From Candidatus Zixiibacteriota bacterium (GTDB lineage Bacteria > Zixibacteria > MSB-5A5 > JAABVY01 > JAHJOQ01), in the NCBI GenBank assembly GCA_018820315.1, contig JAHJOQ010000059.1:1-64000 (forward strand): DNA of 64,000 nt. The letters are read 5' to 3'. Positions 54,499 through 62,101 of this stretch are shown here, piece by piece. Numbering within the stretch: position 1 is the stretch's first letter; every line of letters begins with the position of its first letter. The notes under the pieces were generated by a model. The model was given only the letters and a program-made list of their open reading frames with translations, was not told the DNA's origin and did no database searches. Made by a program: the position numbers and the translations under genes.

Positions 54499-55914
54499 AT
54501 GAACAGCGAGTTTGATTTTCCGGTAGAACCGTACCGTATAAAGGTCATCGAGCCGATTCGCCTGTTACCTCGCGATAAGAGGGAAGAGGTGATCCGGCAG
54601 GCATCGTTCAATATCTTCAACATAGCTGCCAGGGACGTTTTCATCGACTTGCTCACCGATTCCGGCACGTCAGCTATGTCCGACGATCAATGGGCTGGAA
54701 TGATGAAGGGGGATGAATCGTACGCAGGCTGTAATAATTATTACCACTTTGTCGAGTCGATTCAGGATATCTTCGGATTCAAGCATGTCATGCCGGTGCA
54801 TCAGGGAAGGGTGGCGGAGAACCTCCTGTTCTCGGTGACTCTGAAAGACGGCGACTTTGTCCCCAACAACACTCACTTCGATACAACTCGTGCCAACACC
54901 ATGCACAAGGGGGGAAAGCCGGTCGATCTCATCATAAAAGAGGGGAAAGATCCAAGTAGTTTGCATCCATTCAAAGGCAATATGGATATCGCCGCTCTCG
55001 AAGACTTCATAATCGAGAAAGGCAAGGAAAAGATTCCTCTTATCATTATGACGATCACTAATAATACAGCCGCCGGGCAGCCGGTCTCGATGGATAACAT
55101 CCGCAAAACAAGTGATATCTGTAAGAAGTACAGTATCCCGTTCTTCTTCGATGCCGCGCGTTTTGCCGAAAACTGTTGGTTTATCAAGCATAGGGAAGAG
55201 GGATATCGCGATCGTGAGCCGATAGAGATTGCCCGCGAGATGTTCTCGTATGCCGATGGCTGCGTGATGTCTGCAAAGAAAGATGGTCTTGTCAACATGG
55301 GCGGTTTCATCGCGCTCAACGATGATGAACTGGAGCAGAAAATCACGAAACTGATGATCCTGATCGAAGGATTCAGGACATACGGCGGGCTTGCCGGGCG
55401 TGATCTCGAAGCTGTGGCAAGAGGTTTGCGTGAATCTCTTGATCCTAACTATCTTGACTTTCGTACGGCGCAGGTGAAGTTTCTTGGCGATCGTCTTGTC
55501 GAGAAGGGAGTCCCGATCATTCAGCCCCCCGGAGGGCATGCGATATTTGTCGATGCGGGGGCGATGTTCCCGCATATACCTGCGTCGGATTATCCGGGGC
55601 AAACGCTCACCGTTGCGCTCTATCGTGAGGGGGGTATCAGAGGTGTCGAAATCGGTGGTCTGATGTTTGCCGAAAAAGATCCCGTGACGGGCGAGGAGAT
55701 CAATCCCCCGCTCGAACTTGTGAGGCTCGCGATTCCACGAAGAGTCTATACGAATTCTCATCTTGATTATGTCGCACACGTCTGCGGCAAGATTGATTCA
55801 TACAAAGAGAAGCTTCACGGATTCGAGATTGTCTACCAGACGAAATACCTGCGGCACTTCACGATGAAGTTGAAGGAGAAGAATTCGAGCTCGACTGTTG
55901 ATGTGAAATCGTAG
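54499..55914 (+). CDS. tnaA: Tryptophanase (beta-eliminating PLP lyase)
   Basis: ATG 54499 lies seven bases after GGGAGA and gives 471 residues starting MNSEFDFPVEPYRIKVIEP. The family pattern is 'FIDLLTDSGTSAMSDDQWAG', 'MPVHQGRVAENLLF' and the PLP site 'SYADGCVMSAKKDGLVNMGG'. Tyrosine phenol-lyase and tryptophanase are close paralogues. By recalled alignment the TPL-specific Arg381 (in 'SMERGI') is Ile here ('RGVEIGGLM'), as in tryptophanase, so indole, pyruvate and ammonia are the likelier products. 'IPRRVYT' is TPL-like but is not the discriminating position. No TnaC-like leader with a Trp codon was found. Confidence 0.88.
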   Translation: MNSEFDFPVEPYRIKVIEPIRLLPRDKREEVIRQASFNIFNIAARDVFIDLLTDSGTSAMSDDQWAGMMKGDESYAGCNNYYHFVESIQDIFGFKHVMPVHQGRVAENLLFSVTLKDGDFVPNNTHFDTTRANTMHKGGKPVDLIIKEGKDPSSLHPFKGNMDIAALEDFIIEKGKEKIPLIIMTITNNTAAGQPVSMDNIRKTSDICKKYSIPFFFDAARFAENCWFIKHREEGYRDREPIEIAREMFSYADGCVMSAKKDGLVNMGGFIALNDDELEQKITKLMILIEGFRTYGGLAGRDLEAVARGLRESLDPNYLDFRTAQVKFLGDRLVEKGVPIIQPPGGHAIFVDAGAMFPHIPASDYPGQTLTVALYREGGIRGVEIGGLMFAEKDPVTGEEINPPLELVRLAIPRRVYTNSHLDYVAHVCGKIDSYKEKLHGFEIVYQTKYLRHFTMKLKEKNSSSTVDVKS

Positions 55915-55942
55915 GTCAGCATCCTTGCGATGCTGACAACGC

Positions 55943-56081
55943 GTGGCCGCGATCTCTGATCGCGGTTCGACGAAGTCGAACGAAGCAGGTAGGCTTTTCG
56001 TCAGGAATGGATTCCTGACGACTTTGGAGAATAGGCAAAACCACTTCGTTGCGCTCTGCGCAACTCCGGGATTTTGCCCTA
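55943..56081. repeat. Modular intergenic repeat, copy 1
   Basis: Module a (55943-55987: GTGGCCGCGATCTCTGATCG followed by CGGTTCGACGAAGTCGAACG), module b (55999-56020: CGTCAGGAATGGATTCCTGACG, a perfect palindrome) and module c (56034-56081: GGCAAAACC to GGATTTTGCCCTAC). Two more copies follow within 1 kb. Confidence 0.85.
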
Positions 56082-56139
56082 CGAGAACCGTCAGAGAGAA
56101 TGAAGTTGCCTTTCTATAGGCAAAGAAAGGAGAGTTCAG

Positions 56140-56613
56140 ATGGATAAGTACGATACTTTGCTTCTGGACTGGGCAGATTCCTCGAAGATTGATGAAGCGG
56201 AGTGCGGAAAGGTTGTCCAGGTATTCGGTTCTTGGATTGTCACAGAGGAAGGTCTAGTGTATGGAGGATCTCCTCATGTAGAGTACTTCATCGAAGCTTC
56301 GAGGCTTTGGGAAGTCAGGCCCCGTACAAGACAGTGGGATTGGTTGCTTCACATGGACGAAAAAGCGTGGATGAGTGATGCCGACGTATATTGCTTAAAC
56401 ACGGCATTCTTCTTTGCGTTGGACTTCTTCAGGGCCAAACAGCCAAGAGATTTTCAAGGTGCTGATACAGTCGGTACACTGTCTCTACAAGCCATCGGTT
56501 TGCTTAACCGAAGGCCTGGTGCTGGTGGTGAGATTGGTAAGAAGCTGGATAATGCAGTCAAGAGATTGTCGAGCTACGAGCGTGACGACGATAAGGAACC
56601 ACGGGAAAGATAG
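56140..56613 (+). CDS. Hypothetical protein embedded between repeats
   Basis: A 157-residue, slightly acidic soluble protein starting at ATG 56140, six bases after AAGGAGAG. It has no signal peptide or membrane segment. The middle is aromatic ('WEVRPRTRQWDWLLHMDEKA', 'CLNTAFFFALDFFRAKQ') and the end is charged. I do not recognise a family. It is framed on both sides by copies of the modular repeat, and its base composition looks slightly lower in G and C than that of the tryptophanase gene. Possible recent insertion, but this is not shown. Confidence 0.6.
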   Translation: MDKYDTLLLDWADSSKIDEAECGKVVQVFGSWIVTEEGLVYGGSPHVEYFIEASRLWEVRPRTRQWDWLLHMDEKAWMSDADVYCLNTAFFFALDFFRAKQPRDFQGADTVGTLSLQAIGLLNRRPGAGGEIGKKLDNAVKRLSSYERDDDKEPRER

Positions 56614-56640
56614 CCTGTGACATGGTGAATCACTGGTGCA

Positions 56641-56740
56641 CGTGGCCGCGATCTCTGATCGCGGTTCGACGAAGTCGAACGAAGCAGGTAGGCAAAACCG
56701 CTGCGTCACATTTTATGTGACTCCGGGATTTTGCCCTACA
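56641..56740. repeat. Modular intergenic repeat, copy 2
   Basis: Modules a (56641-56685) and c (56692-56739) are present and module b is missing. Module a is identical over more than 45 bases with copy 1. Confidence 0.85.
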
Positions 56741-56800
56741 GTTTCCAGATTCCATTTTTCAACGGAATGACACCGCCCGCGGCGGCGTAACCGGTATGAG

Positions 56801-56995
56801 CGTGGCCGCGATCTCTGATCGCGGTTCGACGAAGTCGAACGAAGTAGATAGATTTCCGTCAGTAAGGGATTCCTGACGGCTCTGTGGCATTGGCAAAACC
56901 ACTTCGTCACGCTCCGCGTGACTGGGGATTTTTTGCCCTACACTTGCTCGTCAGGATGGTGCTTTTCCGTCAGGAAAGGATTCCTGACGGCGCAA
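56801..56995. repeat. Modular intergenic repeat, copy 3 with an extra module b
   Basis: Module a (56801-56844), module b (56857-56879, slightly degenerate), module c (56891-56942) and a further module b (56969-56990: CGTCAGGAAAGGATTCCTGACG with one mismatch). It lies immediately downstream of the VOC gene on the other strand. Confidence 0.8.
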
Positions 56996-57026
56996 CACAC
57001 GGCGCATGAGGATCCGCATCGTACGA

Positions 57027-57383
57027 TTATTTCTTCAGCGCCTCGAACAGACCGATGCTGTTGCCATCGAGATCAGTGAATAAACCATACCATCCGTGAC
57101 CCGGAATTTCGGTCTTTGCTTTGACCAAAGTTGCGCCGAGCGAGACAGCTTTCTTGAGATAGGCAGTGCAGTCATCAACCTGGAAATACATATTGATATT
57201 GTCGCCAAGCTTGATATCGTCTGACTTGCCGAGCGCACCGCCAGGTTCCTGACCGGTGTTCACGAAAAGATAATCATCTCCCATGTCGTGAGTGATCTTC
57301 CACCCGAACAGGTCAGTGTAGAATTTCTCCGCCTTGGCGGGATCTTTTGTCGAGATCTCGAAATGACAAAGAGTGCCAGCCAT
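57027..57383 (-). CDS. VOC-family (glyoxalase/bleomycin resistance fold) protein
   Basis: ATG at 57383 (minus strand) follows AGGAGGAATC and gives 118 residues with the VOC pattern: 'CHFEISTKDPAKAEKFYTDL', then 'FGWKITHDMG', and 'AYLKKAVSLGATLVKAKTEI' and 'GLFTDLDGNSIGLFEALK'. The conserved 'D-P-D/DG-N-x-I/F-x-L-F/E' end supplies a metal-ligand Glu in metal-dependent members. Members are glyoxalases, dioxygenases or binding proteins; the substrate cannot be told. The gene stands alone and the modular repeat lies directly downstream of it. Confidence 0.9.
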   Translation of the reverse strand: MAGTLCHFEISTKDPAKAEKFYTDLFGWKITHDMGDDYLFVNTGQEPGGALGKSDDIKLGDNINMYFQVDDCTAYLKKAVSLGATLVKAKTEIPGHGWYGLFTDLDGNSIGLFEALKK

Positions 57384-58063
57384 GATTCCTCCTATAAACA
57401 TATCCTCGGTTCGTCGTCAATTCACTATGGACCTGATGTTTGTTGGAACGTCTCGATCACGGTTGCGTTCCTGATCAGGGCAAAATCGAAATACCGCACT
57501 AAATGATTCAAGATTGTTGTCTATATATAATAGATGTCCCCGGCGAGTCAATCATATTTGGGTCGAAATCGAATCGAGTAGCTCAATCTATGCCGCAACG
57601 TGAATTCGTTTGCACTTTCCCGGAACTTCGCGTTCTATATTTCAGTATCAATAGCGTGCTGTGGCTGGTGCACCGGCGCTCACATCGAAGAATTGCCTTA
57701 ACCTAATAGCGTAACTCGCTGTGCAGCAACACCTCCACGCGTGTGCATATTTTGCACAATCTTCTGGCAGACGAATTGCAAACAATGAGCTACGTTGCGC
57801 CGCATTCTGAGCGTACTTGGTGTGAAACCATTGGGACATAAGGGTTGTTAAATCGATGGAAAAACCTTGACACCGGAGCTAAGTTAGTCTAACTTGTTGT
57901 CGAATCGAAAGTAGAGGAGCCACTATAAGACATTGTTAAAGGGTTAAATTGAATTGCTTTTCTTGAGGATGATGACTTTTTGTGTCTTTCGAACCCTTTG
58001 ACTGTCGAGGCGGCTTAATGAGCCGGATGCCAGCAATTCCGGTTTTTTTTGTTGTCCTTTGAA
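57384..58063. other. Leader region of porU with competing hairpins
   Basis: No gene is visible in this 680-base gap. A TTGACA at 57867-57872 may be the -35 of a promoter. Near the right end, CGGCT-TAATG-AGCCG (58011-58025) and CCGGA...TCCGG plus eight T (58023-58050) overlap, so only one can form at a time; the second is a terminator-like hairpin ending 14 bases before the start codon. Confidence 0.5.
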
Positions 58064-61000
58064 ATGGAAGCGTTAGTGGCGAAACGATCGTCGACAAAAT
58101 CAGTCATTGCAGCTCTTTTCTGTCTTGGTATCGCGGCAACAATATCGTCCGCCGCGCCTCTATATGGACATAGCGACTACCCGGACATTTCCGTCCTGTC
58201 TCTTTCCTCCGATGACATAGTCTTCACATACCGACCCGAGCAGTCGAACTGGACTGTGGATCTCGGTAATGGCTCGAAGCTCTTCGATATTCCGAGGTGT
58301 GCCTATAACGAGAAGATTGGTGAGGCGCGCGTGCCGATCCGAGTTGTTCTCATAGGACTTCCGCCATCCGGCATGCCCGATATCTCTGTGCTGAGTTCGA
58401 GATTCGCAAGCATCGAACCAGGCGCAGTCTCTGTCAATCGCCCCCTGGAGACTTCATTCTATGACAATGCAAGATTTCAAAAGGCAAAGGCCTATGCGTC
58501 CTACCCGGTAGTTTCGTTTGGCAGGCCATATTTCATCAGGGATCAACGGGTGATCGAGCTTCATATTGATCCGGTTCAGTTAGTCGGCAGCAACACTATT
58601 TCGACCGTTGCCGAGGAGATCACTATACGCTTGACGTTCAATCAGGCACCAACCACGAACATGATGCCATCAGGTGACCAGAGATTCGAGAAAATATTCA
58701 GAGCGTCGCTTCTCAACTACGAGCAAGCCAGATCCTGGCGCGTGAGAGATGTCTCCGGCATTTCTCTATCAGGCGAATCAGAGATCAGTCCGTTTTCCCA
58801 GTCGAGCGATTGGATCAAGATCGGCGTCACACAGTCAGCGATCTACGGGATCACGCCAGCACAGCTCTCCGACCTCGGTGTCAATGTTGGCAATGTAGAC
58901 CCTCGCACATTCCGCGTGTTTTGGGATGGTGGAAGGAATCTATCGAAAGACAATTCCGACCCGAGACCTCAGTACCGCGAGATTGCCATTGAGGTCACGG
59001 GTGATGAAGACGCAAGTTTCGATGGCGACGACCGCGTCATATTCTACATGCATGGCGCTGATTTTGTAGACATTGACAGTAGCGCGATCACGCCTCATGG
59101 GGTGAGAAATCCGTACACGACAGAAAACTTCGCATGGTTGACCTACGGCGGAACTTTCTCTGACGATCCGCGTCGCATGAGCGATGTCTCGGTTACGCCT
59201 CAGGCCGCAGCACCGGTGTTTCACGATCAATTCAATCAGTTCATTCGATTCGAAGAGGATAGGCTACTGGAGATCGGTTCCGAAGGCCACATCTTTGATT
59301 ACTTTACATGGTATTGGCACGATGAGGGAGACTACACAATCTCAATCCAGCTCGACGATCTCATCCCGTTTCAGGTATGCTCTCTGCTTGTCAGATCAGA
59401 AGATAATCCGGATGCCGGTGGCCTTGCCATCGACATCAATGGCGTGTGGCATGTCCCTGACGCGTACCCCGGACATGACAAGAAGTTCTTTGTGAATGAT
59501 GGTGCCAGCGTGCTGAAGAACGGATTGAACAACCTAGTTTTCCACCAACAGCGTTATGGATTCACTCCGCTGCTCGACAACTTTGATTTGACATATCCAC
59601 GAACTCTCAAGTATTCAGCCGGCACTTCAGATTTCTATACGTACAATTCGCCGGGCACACATAGATATTCACTCGACTTCGGTTCCACCGAGACGGGCAG
59701 CGCAGTGTTGCTGCATGTAACCGACCTCGACAACCAGGCCTTTCTGACTGGAAGTGATTTTTCGGCAGGGAAGATGACGTTTGACTGGGTGTCTTCAATT
59801 CCCGGCTTCGATAGATTCGCGCTTGCCACTATATCTCAATTGAGATCGCCGTCATCCCTGAGGCGCGTGACGCCAACCGACCTGAGCAATCCGCCCACAG
59901 GTGACCTCGTCGTTATTGCGCCGGAGAGTTTTCGATCCGGAGTGACAGAGTACAAGTCATACAGAAAGCAGCAGGGCTATTCCATCGATTTTGTTCCACT
60001 CGACGACATTTACGCCAATTTCTCCGGAGGCAGGATTGATCCCGTCGCCATAAGAGATTTTCTGAAATACTGTTTCGAAAGTTCTTTCACCCCACTGGGC
60101 GGAGCACTTCTGGTTGGCGACGGGCACTATGATTTCAGAAACAACCTCGGCAGAAATGTCGGTAATTTCGTGCCACCGTATGTCGTCGATGGGGATGAGA
60201 CTGTATCTGACGAGAATTTCGTTAACTTCGCTGCTAAGGGCGTTCTCGATTCGGATTCGTCGTATGGTGCGGATCGCGGAGTCGATATGATTGTGGCGCG
60301 ATGGCCTGTCAGATCCAGTTCAGAGGTCTCTGCGTACGTGACAAAACTGAAGGAGTATGAAAGCAGTTCCAACTACGGCCCTTGGAGAAACGTCCTGACT
60401 CTGGTCGCAGACGATGAGTTCAAGAGCAAACACAGCAAAGTCACCGAATCTGTTCACACTCAGCAGAGTGAGATTCTTGCGAGTGAACATATTCCACCGA
60501 GTGCGGAGGTTCAGAAGATATATATGACCGATTACCCGTTCGACTCCTTCAATCAGAAGCCGAGAGCGAGAGCCAGGGTGATTCAGGCGATAAATGACGG
60601 CACAGTGATGATTAATTACATCGGACATGGAAACCCTGATCTGTGGGCTGACGAGAGGGTGTTCTATTGGAAAGAAGATCTCTTCAAACTCACGAACAGG
60701 GACAAACTAGCAGTGATCTTCAACGGGTCATGCTCAATCGGCCAGTTTGATTCCCCGCTGCGCGAGGCGATGGCCGAAGAGCTTTTTCGTTACAATGACG
60801 GCGGCGCGATTGCCACGGTTGCTGCAACAAGGCTTGTCTTTTCGGATCCTAACGCGAAGTTTGCGTACAAAGCATACGACCTGCTCCTAGGTCCTGAAGA
60901 ATATACCATTTGTGAGGCGGTATATGTCGCCAAGTTGCTCAGACAGCTCCCGTCCGGCTATCCGATTGACAATGACAGGAAATTTGTTGTGTTCGGAGAT

Positions 61001-62086
61001 CCCCTGATGAACTTCGGCGTTCCGCAGAACGAGATCGTAATAAGCTCGCTTGAACCGCAGACATTGACCGCTCTGGCATTGACATCTGTCAGTGGATATG
61101 TTGCAAATACTGACGGCTTAGTTGATGAGGGATTCAGTGGTGACGTTTACATTTCTGTTTTTGACGCAGAAAGAGAGAAGGAAAACAAGCTGACCGACGA
61201 CTTCACGCTGGAATACAGACTACCCGGCCCCAGGATATTTCGGGGCAAGGGCACTGTAACCGGCGGCAGGTTTGAGATGCAGTTCGTGGTGCCTAAAGAT
61301 ATTTCGTACGGCGAGAGCTCGGCAGGAATTCGTGCATACGCTGTTAGTCAGACGAGTCAGGCTTCGGGTGGTTTCGATTCCATTTCGATTTCCGGATCGA
61401 ACCCAGCAATAACCGACACGCTGGGCCCGCAGATAGAGGTGGAACTGGCGAACGGCAGTCCCCTTGAAGGTGGGGTTGTAAAGGTTGATCAGTTGCTGGA
61501 GATCAATCTTTTTGATAGTTCGGGGATGAACCTCTCGGGAGAAGTAGGGCATGGAATCGAGGTCACTTTCGATGATGATCCACTTAATGATATGGACTTG
61601 ACGGAGAGTTTTGCGTATCATCCCGGGAGCTATCAGTCTGGGTCGGTGGAATTTCGCATGCCGGATCTGCCGCAGGGTTCTCACACTCTGAAGGTAAAGG
61701 CCTGGGATTCTGCCAACAACTCAAACTTGGAGACTTACAACATCGCTATAGGAGAGGTGGAAGCACTGGTCGTTTCGGGAGTCTCCAACTACCCGAACCC
61801 GGCGACAGACACGACTCGATTCTCATATCATTTGTCAGAGCCTGTTTCCTCTGTTCGAATCGATGTGTATTCACTTCGGGGCAGGCTGATCAAAACGCTT
61901 TCGACGCAACCGGGAAATGCCGGCTACAATCTGTCGTCGATCTGGAATATGACAGACGGCGTCGGGGATCGACTGTCAAATGGTGTCTATATTTACAAAA
62001 TTACTGCCTCAGGAAGGCTCACATTTGCTTCGCAGGGGGAGAGTAACGCTTCAGAAGGCTTCGGGAAACTCGTTATCCTTAGATAG
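58064..62086 (+). CDS. porU: PorU-like C25 peptidase (type IX sortase family)
   Basis: ATG 58064 opens a 1340-residue protein with a signal peptide ('VIAALFCLGIAATISSAA'). After a long N-terminal region the gingipain-type C25 domain lies at about 620-950 with His855 in 'YIGHGNPDLW' and Cys890 in 'FNGSCSIGQFD', the expected catalytic pair. The C-terminal 80 residues are a type A-like sorting domain ('VSNYPNPATDTTRFSYHLSE', 'LRGRLIKTLS', 'SNGVYIYKI'). PorU removes cargo signals and attaches cargo to lipopolysaccharide. The porV-like gene follows 15 bases downstream, as in Bacteroidota. Without phylogeny, a secreted C25 protease rather than the sortase remains possible. Confidence 0.85.
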   Translation: MEALVAKRSSTKSVIAALFCLGIAATISSAAPLYGHSDYPDISVLSLSSDDIVFTYRPEQSNWTVDLGNGSKLFDIPRCAYNEKIGEARVPIRVVLIGLPPSGMPDISVLSSRFASIEPGAVSVNRPLETSFYDNARFQKAKAYASYPVVSFGRPYFIRDQRVIELHIDPVQLVGSNTISTVAEEITIRLTFNQAPTTNMMPSGDQRFEKIFRASLLNYEQARSWRVRDVSGISLSGESEISPFSQSSDWIKIGVTQSAIYGITPAQLSDLGVNVGNVDPRTFRVFWDGGRNLSKDNSDPRPQYREIAIEVTGDEDASFDGDDRVIFYMHGADFVDIDSSAITPHGVRNPYTTENFAWLTYGGTFSDDPRRMSDVSVTPQAAAPVFHDQFNQFIRFEEDRLLEIGSEGHIFDYFTWYWHDEGDYTISIQLDDLIPFQVCSLLVRSEDNPDAGGLAIDINGVWHVPDAYPGHDKKFFVNDGASVLKNGLNNLVFHQQRYGFTPLLDNFDLTYPRTLKYSAGTSDFYTYNSPGTHRYSLDFGSTETGSAVLLHVTDLDNQAFLTGSDFSAGKMTFDWVSSIPGFDRFALATISQLRSPSSLRRVTPTDLSNPPTGDLVVIAPESFRSGVTEYKSYRKQQGYSIDFVPLDDIYANFSGGRIDPVAIRDFLKYCFESSFTPLGGALLVGDGHYDFRNNLGRNVGNFVPPYVVDGDETVSDENFVNFAAKGVLDSDSSYGADRGVDMIVARWPVRSSSEVSAYVTKLKEYESSSNYGPWRNVLTLVADDEFKSKHSKVTESVHTQQSEILASEHIPPSAEVQKIYMTDYPFDSFNQKPRARARVIQAINDGTVMINYIGHGNPDLWADERVFYWKEDLFKLTNRDKLAVIFNGSCSIGQFDSPLREAMAEELFRYNDGGAIATVAATRLVFSDPNAKFAYKAYDLLLGPEEYTICEAVYVAKLLRQLPSGYPIDNDRKFVVFGDPLMNFGVPQNEIVISSLEPQTLTALALTSVSGYVANTDGLVDEGFSGDVYISVFDAEREKENKLTDDFTLEYRLPGPRIFRGKGTVTGGRFEMQFVVPKDISYGESSAGIRAYAVSQTSQASGGFDSISISGSNPAITDTLGPQIEVELANGSPLEGGVVKVDQLLEINLFDSSGMNLSGEVGHGIEVTFDDDPLNDMDLTESFAYHPGSYQSGSVEFRMPDLPQGSHTLKVKAWDSANNSNLETYNIAIGEVEALVVSGVSNYPNPATDTTRFSYHLSEPVSSVRIDVYSLRGRLIKTLSTQPGNAGYNLSSIWNMTDGVGDRLSNGVYIYKITASGRLTFASQGESNASEGFGKLVILR

Positions 62087-62101
62087 AATTCAGGAGGACT
62101 T

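Noticed and set aside
58001-58050. c-di-GMP riboswitch before porU
   Set aside because: The GEMM consensus bases are not found; only two short overlapping hairpins remain.
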